Both the position numbers and the translations under genes were made by a program. 64,000 nt of DNA, from assembly GCF_003259335.1 (NCBI RefSeq), contig NZ_QLLL01000002.1:434001-498000 (forward strand). The letters are read 5' to 3'. Each line of letters opens with the position of its first letter. Positions within the stretch are counted from its first letter, which is position 1. Positions 35,275-42,747 of the stretch are shown here, one piece after another. The stretch comes from Chitinophaga skermanii. GTDB lineage: Bacteria; Bacteroidota; Bacteroidia; Chitinophagales; Chitinophagaceae. Under the pieces are notes generated by a model that ran no database searches, was not told the origin of the DNA, and saw only the letters and a list, made by a program, of their open reading frames with translations.

Positions 35275-35670
35275 CTATTTGCCCCAGAAAGCATCTTCCT
35301 GTTCCGCGTCGGCCGTAAATACTTGCACTTTTGTGATAAGCCCGTTTTCCACGGTATAGATATCAATATTGTCTACCGCTAGTTTTTCACCCGTTGGCAA
35401 AGTAGCCGTCCAGTGTAATACAGTGGCCACTTGCTGGCCATTGACGGAAATAGATTGAATTGTTTCGAGTTTCAGGGTATTGACGGTTACTTGGAACATA
35501 CCGCCCACCATGGCAAATACTTCTTGGGCATTACGCTTTTCGCCAGAGAACTGGTTTTGGCCGGGTTGACTCCATGTTAATGCTGGGTGTAATAAAGCTC
35601 CTACCGTTTGCATATCTCCTGTTTGTACTGCTTGTAAGAATTTCTCTACGGTTTGTTGTGCGTTGTTCAT
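35275..35670 (-). CDS. NTF2-like / SnoaL-like protein
   Basis: Small cone-shaped alpha+beta protein of the NTF2-like superfamily (131 residues). The N-terminal helix pair VEKFLQAVQTGDMQTVGALLHPALTW and the curved sheet ending ENGLITKVQVFTADAEQ are characteristic. Members bind or isomerise small hydrophobic molecules; this one has no assigned substrate. ATG 35670 is preferred over an upstream in-frame start that would add 18 unlike residues. It has its own strong terminator. Confidence 0.88.
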   Translation of the reverse strand: MNNAQQTVEKFLQAVQTGDMQTVGALLHPALTWSQPGQNQFSGEKRNAQEVFAMVGGMFQVTVNTLKLETIQSISVNGQQVATVLHWTATLPTGEKLAVDNIDIYTVENGLITKVQVFTADAEQEDAFWGK

Positions 35671-35826
35671 ATCGTATTTTTTTTCGTAATGAAAGAATGT
35701 TGTTATGTTATTTGTACGGTACAAAAGTAGCTGGAAGCAACAGGGTGATTATTACCATTACACGACAAAGATTTACCATTTTACGACAGCCGTATTTTGG
35801 AATGTATTGCAACGTAACTTTATAGC

Positions 35827-36825
35827 ATGAACCCACATCAACAACAATTCCTCCTTCACTTCTTAGCATATGCTGCGCAGCGAAACGTAGACATAACTAC
35901 CCTTTGCCAAGCTGCCCAGCTCAACATCAAACAACTAAGGAAGAAACAAGCACCTGCCTTAACACCACATCAATGGCACCGCTTATGGCAAGCTGCTATC
36001 GATGCTACAGGAGATGAATTGTTTGGTTTGCATTTCGGAGAATCCATGCAGCTAGTAGCCCTAGGCACCGTTGGAGAAATCATAAAAAGCAGCGATACTA
36101 TAGGCGATGCTGTACAAACAGCCGCCAGCTTAGCATATCTCGTTACCGACCTATTCAGCATTACTATCGAGCGAAAGAAACATCAATTCAGCTTCCAGTT
36201 TATCCCGAAAGGGAATACCAATTCGCTCGCATTCCGGCAAATGATGGACTTATTTCTCGTGTTCACTGTGCACGAATTAGATGGCTTTGTATTACAGAAA
36301 CTATCTCCCTTGCAAGTGCGCATTGGTTATACAATAGCCCAACCAAGCGAGTATGAACGGGTATTACGTTGTGCTCCTATTTATAAAAAAGATGTGTTCA
36401 GTTTAACTTTTCCCAGTACTTATTGGGAGGAACCTATAATAACGGCTAACCATGCTGCGCAGCAGCAATTGCTCGCTAATATTCATGCCTTACAGCAAAA
36501 TGGGGATTCCATGCAAGCGAAGATTCATAATTACTTGGTAACAAACGCTTACTTAGGCATTGCGTCGTTAGAAGATATTGCAGCGAACTTAGGTATGAGT
36601 CCACGTACACTACAACGCAAACTAAAGGAAGAGGGCTTAAAATACCAGCAATTGACCGACGAAGTAAGAAAAGTGCTAGCATTGCAATACCTTGCGGGCA
36701 ATAGCGCGTTGAAGGAGATTGCAGGCATATTAGGATACAATGAAATCAGCGCCTTTAACCGCGCATTTAAGAGGTGGACAGGTAATACTCCCAGCGAAAT
36801 GCGTTTACAATTGCAAGCAAATTAA
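35827..36825 (+). CDS. AraC-family regulator with N-terminal arabinose-binding-like domain (OruR/ArgR type)
   Basis: Transcription factor with a 190-residue N-terminal ligand domain (HQWHRLWQAAIDATGDELFGLHFGE near residue 45, typical of the OruR/CdhR group) and a C-terminal double HTH (about 235-332: ASLEDIAANLGMSPRTLQRKLKEEG, then LKEIAGILGYNEISAFNRAFKRWTG and PSEMR). The length of 332 is standard. The next gene, another AraC regulator, starts 2 bases after its stop, so they share a transcript. Confidence 0.94.
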   Translation: MNPHQQQFLLHFLAYAAQRNVDITTLCQAAQLNIKQLRKKQAPALTPHQWHRLWQAAIDATGDELFGLHFGESMQLVALGTVGEIIKSSDTIGDAVQTAASLAYLVTDLFSITIERKKHQFSFQFIPKGNTNSLAFRQMMDLFLVFTVHELDGFVLQKLSPLQVRIGYTIAQPSEYERVLRCAPIYKKDVFSLTFPSTYWEEPIITANHAAQQQLLANIHALQQNGDSMQAKIHNYLVTNAYLGIASLEDIAANLGMSPRTLQRKLKEEGLKYQQLTDEVRKVLALQYLAGNSALKEIAGILGYNEISAFNRAFKRWTGNTPSEMRLQLQAN

Positions 36826-36827
36826 CC

Positions 36828-37694
36828 ATGCGAAAATCCAATAAAGTACCTTTACAAGCCTTGCTGGAGGGCGACTACCTTAGGGTGTACAGGATGCATA
36901 AGGAACTGAATGACTTATCGGCGATTCCTCATCGTCACGACCATTACGAGTTGATGATGATCACCGGTGGCAAGGGCGACCATGCCATTAACTTTAAACA
37001 ATACCCGTTTAAGGTAAACCGGGTGTATTTTATTCATCCCGGGCAAGTACATACTATTAATGAATTTGAGCGAGATGGGATATTGATTCTCTTCGGTGAA
37101 ACCATTATGCAACGCTTTCTTACTTTGCACAAATCGGAAGATCACTTCGGCTTACTTGATCCATTTACGGATACACCATTTGTTGATTTGGATGCCCCAT
37201 CACGGGAACTATACCAATCTATACTACCTAATATCCAACAAGAGTTAAAAGCTAGGCAACCCGATGAAGCGATACTCTTTCATTATGTGTCACTTCTGCT
37301 GTTGGCCGCCAACCGTAGATTCACACAACAACATACAGATACTAAACATAGTACCAAAGAAAGAGAGATTAGCAGTCAATTGAAACGCCTTGTAGAAGCA
37401 TATTACAAGCAAGAACACGGTGTAGCTTTTTATGTAAAGAAAATGAATCTTCCCATCAAGCAATTAAACAAATATTGCTCGCTTACTTCGGGGTTGAGTT
37501 TATATGCATTAATTCAAGAAAGGTGCTTAATTGAATCTAAAATACTATTACAGGTTTCTGCCTTATCGGCAAAAGAAATTAGTTACCAGCTCGGATTCAA
37601 AGACCCTGCATATTTTGGGCGCTTCTTTAAAAAACATACCGGGTTAACACCGGTTGGTTATCGAGCACAAGTGGCGCTAAAGTACCAGTCATAA
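36828..37694 (+). CDS. AraC-family regulator with cupin sensor
   Basis: Second regulator of the tandem. The cupin domain shows PHRHDHYELMMITGG near residue 33 and FIHPGQVHTI near 68; the C-terminal HTH (about 195-288) includes FYVKKMNLPIKQLNKYCSLTSG, LSAKEISYQLGFKDPAYFGRFFKKHTG and TPVGYR. The length of 288 is standard. The 21-base-spaced AGTACCA pair at its 3' end and beyond, upstream of the transporter gene, is a good candidate for its binding site. Confidence 0.94.
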   Translation: MRKSNKVPLQALLEGDYLRVYRMHKELNDLSAIPHRHDHYELMMITGGKGDHAINFKQYPFKVNRVYFIHPGQVHTINEFERDGILILFGETIMQRFLTLHKSEDHFGLLDPFTDTPFVDLDAPSRELYQSILPNIQQELKARQPDEAILFHYVSLLLLAANRRFTQQHTDTKHSTKEREISSQLKRLVEAYYKQEHGVAFYVKKMNLPIKQLNKYCSLTSGLSLYALIQERCLIESKILLQVSALSAKEISYQLGFKDPAYFGRFFKKHTGLTPVGYRAQVALKYQS

Positions 37695-37737
37695 TAGCTA
37701 TAGTACCAACTCTACTTTTACTTGCCCAGTAACTTTG
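37681..37737 (+). promoter_or_regulatory. Promoter of the EmrE-like transporter with AraC-type direct repeat
   Basis: TAACTTTG (37730-37737) is a perfect Bacteroidota -7 element, 21 bases before ATG 37759. AGTACCA occurs at 37681-37687 and again at 37702-37708, exactly 21 bases apart, the spacing of AraC-type half-sites. The second copy would overlap the -33 region, a position typical of activation. Confidence 0.62.
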
Positions 37738-37758
37738 CATATACAAATTACAATTGTT

Positions 37759-38733
37759 ATGCAAGAGCAACGAAGGACGATACAAGCCATTGGCTTGGGT
37801 TTTATAGCGTCCTTATTTCTTTCCAGTACATTTATTATTAATAGTTTACTAGCGCACACTACAGGGCATTGGACTTGGACAGCGGCTTTGCGTAGTATTT
37901 TCCTTATACCTATTCTAGGTATTATATTGCTTTGTAGTAAGCAGCTAAAACCCATGTTGCAAGCTATACAACAAATGCCGGGCTTGTTCATTCAATGGGG
38001 CATACTTAGTTTTGGCGCCTTGTATACATTGCTGGCATTGGCATCTTTATTTGTGCCGGGATGGTTAGTAGCAGCCACCTTCCAAATAAATATCCTCGCT
38101 GGGATGTTATTAGCGCCATTTATTTACAACGATCATCGTTCCAAAATACCTCGCAGAGCCTTGTTATTATCAGTGTTAATTTTAGTGGGCGTATTAATTA
38201 TGCAATTTGAGAAGTTGCAACATGTCGATCACATCGGCGGTGTTATACTCAGTTTCTTTTTGGTATTAGGAGGTGCTGTTGCTTGGCCTTTAGGTAATAG
38301 GAAGTTGATGGTAGAATTAGAGAAACGTGGTTTACAATTAAATGCCGTTCAACGGGTAATGGGGTTAACGATTGGATGCATGCCCTTACTATTATTCTTA
38401 TGTTGTATTGGCTATGTACAAACTGGATGGCCGCCAATAGGGCAAAGTGAAGCTTCCTTTTACGCTGCGCTTTTTAGTGGCTGTTTAGGCGGTGTTGGAT
38501 TTTATAAAGCTACTCATTTGGTGAAACACAACCCCGTTGCACTGTCTACCATAGAAGCCACGCAGGTTTTCGAAATATTCTTCACCTTAATTGGCGAGAT
38601 GATATTGAACCATGCTGGGTTCCCCGGCATATATGGTACGGCAGGAATGTTAGTAATCCTCGTAGGTATTGGTATGCATTGTTACACCGCAGTGAAGCAC
38701 AAACCGGCGATTAGCTTGCAATTGTCGTCGTAA
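37759..38733 (+). CDS. EmrE/DMT-superfamily multidrug efflux transporter
   Basis: Inner-membrane transporter of the drug/metabolite superfamily with ten predicted helices in two halves over 324 residues, the pattern of the multidrug resistance efflux (EmrE-like) family. Recognisable parts: ASLFLSSTFIINSLL near residue 15, FVPGWLVAATFQINILAGMLLAPFI near 105 and NPVALSTIEATQVFEIFFTLIGE near 262. ATG 37759 is chosen over an in-frame TTG at 37735 that is part of the -7 promoter element. The substrate is unknown. It follows the two AraC regulators and is probably controlled by one of them. Confidence 0.9.
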   Translation: MQEQRRTIQAIGLGFIASLFLSSTFIINSLLAHTTGHWTWTAALRSIFLIPILGIILLCSKQLKPMLQAIQQMPGLFIQWGILSFGALYTLLALASLFVPGWLVAATFQINILAGMLLAPFIYNDHRSKIPRRALLLSVLILVGVLIMQFEKLQHVDHIGGVILSFFLVLGGAVAWPLGNRKLMVELEKRGLQLNAVQRVMGLTIGCMPLLLFLCCIGYVQTGWPPIGQSEASFYAALFSGCLGGVGFYKATHLVKHNPVALSTIEATQVFEIFFTLIGEMILNHAGFPGIYGTAGMLVILVGIGMHCYTAVKHKPAISLQLSS

Positions 38734-38744
38734 ATAATCGTACA

Positions 38745-38783
38745 TTCCTTGTATAAAAAAAGCTGGTATATATATACAAGGAA
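38745..38783. repeat. Perfect 11-bp inverted repeat at the 5' end of the DoxX-like gene
   Basis: TTCCTTGTATA (38745-38755) and TATACAAGGAA (38773-38783) with a 17-base A-rich spacer. It covers the place where the first codons of the DoxX-like gene should be. There is no T-run, so it is not a simple terminator. Confidence 0.75.
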
Positions 38784-38785
38784 TA

Positions 38786-39136
38786 TTGTATTGTTTAGCG
38801 GGCATTAATCATTCCTGGCATATCGACTTTTACCGGCCCATTATGCCCCCTTGGTTGCCCTACCACGATGCGTTGATCTATATTAGCGGCATAGCAGAAA
38901 TCATGCTAGGGATAGGCTTAATGGTAAAACAAACAAGGGTACTAGCAGCTTGGGGGTTGATAGCCTTGTTAATAGCTATATTCCCTGCCAATATCCAGAT
39001 GGCCATTAACTTTGTACGAGAGCATCACCCGCAAACATGGGTAGCTTTTGCACGGTTACCTTTGCAATTACTGTTGATTTACTGGGCTTATGTTTATACG
39101 AAACCAATAGAGCCTAGTCAACGTATATCTCGTTAA
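38786..39136 (+). CDS. DoxX-like membrane protein, start uncertain
   Basis: Small inner-membrane protein with four helices of the DoxX-like type (LAGINHSWH near the start, IYISGIAEIMLGIGLM, WGLIALLIAIFPANIQMA). Its role is unknown; related proteins are linked to redox stress. The start is odd: TTG 38786 falls inside what should be the first helix, while the reading frame stays open upstream to the stop at 38735 and encodes IKKAGIYIQGILYCLAGINH, a better N-terminus, but without ATG, GTG or TTG (the expected position reads ATA at 38753). Either a rare start codon, a mutated start, or a decaying gene. The DUF255 gene follows 8 bases downstream. Confidence 0.75.
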   Translation: MYCLAGINHSWHIDFYRPIMPPWLPYHDALIYISGIAEIMLGIGLMVKQTRVLAAWGLIALLIAIFPANIQMAINFVREHHPQTWVAFARLPLQLLLIYWAYVYTKPIEPSQRISR

Positions 39137-39144
39137 ACAACTTC

Positions 39145-40692
39145 GTGTACAAGCATATTCTTTGGGTTCTTTGCGTGATAGGTTGGTGGCCTGTTAATGG
39201 GCAACACATCAATTGGCAGAACTTTGATAAATCGGCCTTCCAACAGGCGATGCAACAAAATAAACCGCTGTTATTGGATTTGGGCGCCAGTTGGTGCCAT
39301 TGGTGCCATGTAATGGATGATTCCACTTACGAAAACCCAACCATCGTTCAATACATTAACGATTACTATATTCCCACCCGCGCCAACCAAGATAAAAGGC
39401 CCGACTTATACGCCAAGTACAAAGATTATGGCTGGCCCGCTACCATCATCTTCTCACCCGAAGGCAACGAAGTTTACAAAGAAGCAGGCTATATTTCTCC
39501 CGAAACATTTCTTCCCATTCTTCAAACACAACTCCATTCCTCCCCTATAACGAATACAATAAATAACTCACCTATTAACTACCAGGCATGGACACCTGCA
39601 GTGAAAAAATACATACTCGATAATTTTTATTACTACCTCGACACTACACTAGGCGCATACGACATGAGCCAGAAATATATAGAGTACGATGGAATCGACT
39701 ACGCGATGTATGCCGCACCTACCAATAAAATTTTAGCACGTTGGCTGCAAACAAGCATTACCCAATCATTCAACTTGAATGATACTGCTTGGGGCGGCGT
39801 GTACCAGTATTCTACTAACCGCGATTGGCAACACCCGCATTACGAGAAGCTACTGGGTATACAAGCCCGCTATTTAAAAATGTATGCACGGTATTATGCG
39901 TTGAAGAAAGATGCTAGTACACTCGCGCGTCTTAACCAAATAAATAGCTATCTACAAACATTCTTAGCCTCTCCTAACGGCCTTTACTACAATTCGCAAG
40001 ATGCCGACCTAATCGCTGGTCAACACGCAGCGGCCTTCTTCACCTCTTCTTCCGCTGAGCGCCTACACCAAGGCATTCCAAGAATAGATAGTGCTTGTTA
40101 TGCAAAGGAGAATGCCCAATTAGCAGAAGCCTTCTTGTATAGCTGGGCTGCAACAGGCGACACTTCCTATCTCCAAAAGGCAAAAAAGATACTAACCACC
40201 CTCACCACAGTATACAATGCACCCAATGGCGGCGTTTACCACGATCTTCAACATACAAACCTCCCGCTAGCCCTCGGCGATCAATTATACTTTGCAAACG
40301 CGCTCTTATTGTACTACCAAGCAAGTGGCGATACCGGGGCCTTACATAAAAGTGTAGCTTTAGCCCAATGGATGCAAACGCATTTATTGGCACCACCCGG
40401 CGGCTTGGAAAGCTATGAACGTGCCAATGCCGTTTTACCTCCCGGGATCGTGATGGCAGAAAATATTGATGCTTGCCGCTTTTTTAACCGGTTGAGTTAC
40501 AATAGTGACAAATCCTTCAAATCCACTGCGCAGCAAATCTTTCGCTACCTTACACAACCTAGCCTGCTCAAACACATCATTGCCGAACCCGGCCTGCTAT
40601 TAGCACAGGTAGAATTAAGCAGTGCGCCTACACTGGTAAAAACTAACCGATTGGTATTCATACAATGGCACGATTACGCCATGGAGCAATAA
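39145..40692 (+). CDS. DUF255 thioredoxin-fold protein
   Basis: Exported protein with an N-terminal thioredoxin-like domain (about residues 25-140) bearing the family motif SWCHWCHVMDDSTYENP near residue 50 (CHWC redox pair), then an alpha/alpha-toroid region (about 150-500) like the six-hairpin domain of YyaL-type proteins. The signal peptide is about 1-19 (ends VNG). At 515 residues it is shorter than most DUF255 proteins (about 650-700 as I recall). It begins with GTG, 8 bases after the DoxX-like stop. The function is not established; a cofactor or sugar-related role has been guessed for the family. Confidence 0.88.
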   Translation: MYKHILWVLCVIGWWPVNGQHINWQNFDKSAFQQAMQQNKPLLLDLGASWCHWCHVMDDSTYENPTIVQYINDYYIPTRANQDKRPDLYAKYKDYGWPATIIFSPEGNEVYKEAGYISPETFLPILQTQLHSSPITNTINNSPINYQAWTPAVKKYILDNFYYYLDTTLGAYDMSQKYIEYDGIDYAMYAAPTNKILARWLQTSITQSFNLNDTAWGGVYQYSTNRDWQHPHYEKLLGIQARYLKMYARYYALKKDASTLARLNQINSYLQTFLASPNGLYYNSQDADLIAGQHAAAFFTSSSAERLHQGIPRIDSACYAKENAQLAEAFLYSWAATGDTSYLQKAKKILTTLTTVYNAPNGGVYHDLQHTNLPLALGDQLYFANALLLYYQASGDTGALHKSVALAQWMQTHLLAPPGGLESYERANAVLPPGIVMAENIDACRFFNRLSYNSDKSFKSTAQQIFRYLTQPSLLKHIIAEPGLLLAQVELSSAPTLVKTNRLVFIQWHDYAMEQ

Positions 40693-40912
40693 ACAACCTA
40701 ATTGGTTGCTCATTTCATTGGGAATGAAATAATTGACATGCCTAATTGTTACAATTTTAACTATTTTTATCGTGTACCCAGTTTTTTTGGATAACAAGCT
40801 TTTATAATTAAGATTATATTTATACCTTAAACCTACCTGTGAGTGATAGAACACACGAGGGTACAACATTAATAAAACGACTACACCGCATGTAGTTAAG
40901 ATTGTCAACCAA

Positions 40913-41530
40913 ATGAGTAGTAGCGACGCAGCGTTAATCCGTGGAATCCGGGCGAATGATCGACAAGCATTCACTGAAGTGTATGAGCGTTACTTCCAAG
41001 CATTAGTAATGACGGCTCACCGTTATGTGAAAAACCCGGGCATCGCGAAAGAACTTGTACAAGAAGTTTTTATCAAGCTTTGGGAACAACCATCATTACT
41101 CGAGGAAGACGGTGCCTTGAAAGCATACCTTTTTAAAGCTGTCATCAATCAATCGCTCAACTTCCTGAAACGCGAGAAGAATATCGCGCGGCATCACCTT
41201 GTTATTGCCGAAAGCTCCAGCGAAGGCTACTTGGAGAATCTGCAAGAAGAACAAGAACTGAAAGTGCTCATCTATAAAGAAATCGAAAAGCTGCCTACTC
41301 AATGTCAACGCGTATTTAAAATGAGCCGGTTCGATGGCCTTAAATACCGGGAAATTGCCGAAACACTATCCATTTCTGAGAAAACTGTTGAACACCACAT
41401 CATTCACGCACTAAAAGTATTGCGCATCAACCTGTTTGTCTCCAACGACCAATCCCGCGATTACACCACGCAATTACGCCTACTTCAACTCTTCATGGTT
41501 TTAGCGGCCGATCTGCACGATCGACTCTAA
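40913..41530 (+). CDS. ECF RNA polymerase sigma factor (FecI-like)
   Basis: Extracytoplasmic-function sigma factor of the Bacteroidota sigma-70 expansion group. Region 2 reads FTEVYERYFQALVMTAHRYV, then LVQEVFIKLWEQP near residue 45; region 4 reads LPTQCQRVFKMSRFDGLKYREIAETL followed by SEKTVEHHIIHALKVLR. The length of 205 is typical. It is paired with the FecR gene 157 bases downstream and with a SusC that has an STN domain, the standard transenvelope signalling set. The 220 bases upstream hold two small hairpins (CAACC/GGTTG at 40694-40708 and ATTTCATT/AATGAAAT at 40712-40730). Confidence 0.96.
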   Translation: MSSSDAALIRGIRANDRQAFTEVYERYFQALVMTAHRYVKNPGIAKELVQEVFIKLWEQPSLLEEDGALKAYLFKAVINQSLNFLKREKNIARHHLVIAESSSEGYLENLQEEQELKVLIYKEIEKLPTQCQRVFKMSRFDGLKYREIAETLSISEKTVEHHIIHALKVLRINLFVSNDQSRDYTTQLRLLQLFMVLAADLHDRL

Positions 41531-41609
41531 GCTTATCCAATCTGCCCTATTGCCGTTTGTAGCCCATAACTGCTTGTATTTTCACATTACATTCTAACAT
41601 CATATAAAT

Positions 41610-41665
41610 ATTTTTTAAAAAAATCTTACTTCCCACTAGGGGGGTACCCTGTATTTAATTGTATA
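41610..41665 (+). promoter_or_regulatory. Candidate ECF-sigma promoter in front of fecR
   Basis: The gap between the sigma gene and fecR has an A/T run (TTTTTTAAAAAAA near 41610), then CCACTAGGGGGGTACCCTG (41632-41651). I recall a similar GGGGTA-type block in front of other Bacteroidota fecR genes. It may be the target of the adjacent sigma factor; the assignment is inferred. Confidence 0.4.
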
Positions 41666-41687
41666 CATATTAAAGTCGCTAGAAAAA

Positions 41688-42665
41688 ATGGACGAGAACA
41701 CAATTAATTGGCAATTATTGGTGCAGCACTTCAACGATCCTTCGGACGATGATTTGCAGCAACAAGTATCAGCATGGCTTTCGGCCAATCCATCGCACCA
41801 AAACATGTACGAAGAACTGAAACGTGTGTGGGAACTTTCGGCAGACGCCAAAGTATTACAGCATTTCAATGTGCAAGAAGAGTCGGCCGCCTTATCGGCC
41901 CTATTGCCCGACAAACCTGTGTATGAATTACCGGCCGATCCCATATCTCGTTACCGCTGGTACAAGATTGCAGCGGCTGTATTACTCGCTTCTATCGGTG
42001 GGTATTGGTTCTACAGGGACGCGAACAAGATCAACTTCCTTACGAAAACAACGGCACAGCAAATTGATTCTGTCATCCTATACGATGGTTCAAGAATCAT
42101 CTTACACAAAAACAGTAGCATTCGCTATGCCAGCAATATGGTGAAAGCCGACGCACGTGCTATTTACTTAGAAAAAGGGACTGCTTTCTTCGATGTACAA
42201 CCGAACGACCAACAAGCCTTCGAAGTGCACGTAAACCATTCGAAAATTACGGTACTGGGCACTGCTTTCAATGTAAACGTGGAAGGTGAAGCGATTAATG
42301 TAGATGTGAAATCGGGTAAAATTAAGTTCGAACCGCGCAGCGAAAACGGCGTGGTATTGCATGGTGGTCAAAGTATCGATTACACGCCCCAAAGAGGCAT
42401 CACAACACGCAATAGCACCAATGAAAATGCCGACGCATGGGCCACGAAAGAGCTGGTGTTTGTAGATGCATCGCTCGCAGAAGTATGTAAACAATTAGAA
42501 GATGTATACCAAGTAACTATTAGCATGAAAGGACATGTGCCGCTGAAAAAACTCAATGCCACGTTTAGAAATAACCCGCTAAGCGATGTATTTGAAGTAT
42601 TAGAAGCAGCCTACCCTATAGAAATTGAACAATCGGGCCAACAGATCATTATCACGAGCAAATAA
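41688..42665 (+). CDS. FecR-family anti-sigma factor
   Basis: Inner-membrane anti-sigma regulator. A cytoplasmic N-terminal segment (about residues 1-85) precedes one membrane helix (KIAAAVLLASIGGYWFY, near 90-106) and a periplasmic FecR domain (about 125-225: YDGSRIILHKNSSIRY, ARAIYLEKGTAFFDV, KITVLGTAFNVNV). The C-terminal DUF4974 domain (about 255-325: KELVFVDASLAEVCKQLEDVYQV to QIIITSK) is the part expected to contact the STN domain of the next-gene SusC. The length of 325 is standard. Substrate binding by SusC would relieve inhibition of the sigma factor. Confidence 0.96.
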   Translation: MDENTINWQLLVQHFNDPSDDDLQQQVSAWLSANPSHQNMYEELKRVWELSADAKVLQHFNVQEESAALSALLPDKPVYELPADPISRYRWYKIAAAVLLASIGGYWFYRDANKINFLTKTTAQQIDSVILYDGSRIILHKNSSIRYASNMVKADARAIYLEKGTAFFDVQPNDQQAFEVHVNHSKITVLGTAFNVNVEGEAINVDVKSGKIKFEPRSENGVVLHGGQSIDYTPQRGITTRNSTNENADAWATKELVFVDASLAEVCKQLEDVYQVTISMKGHVPLKKLNATFRNNPLSDVFEVLEAAYPIEIEQSGQQIIITSK

Positions 42666-42747
42666 GCCTAGGTAATTCTTAACACACCCTGCCATCAACC
42701 AAATTTCGTCGAACAATCGTGTATCTAACCTATAACCAAAATTTAAG

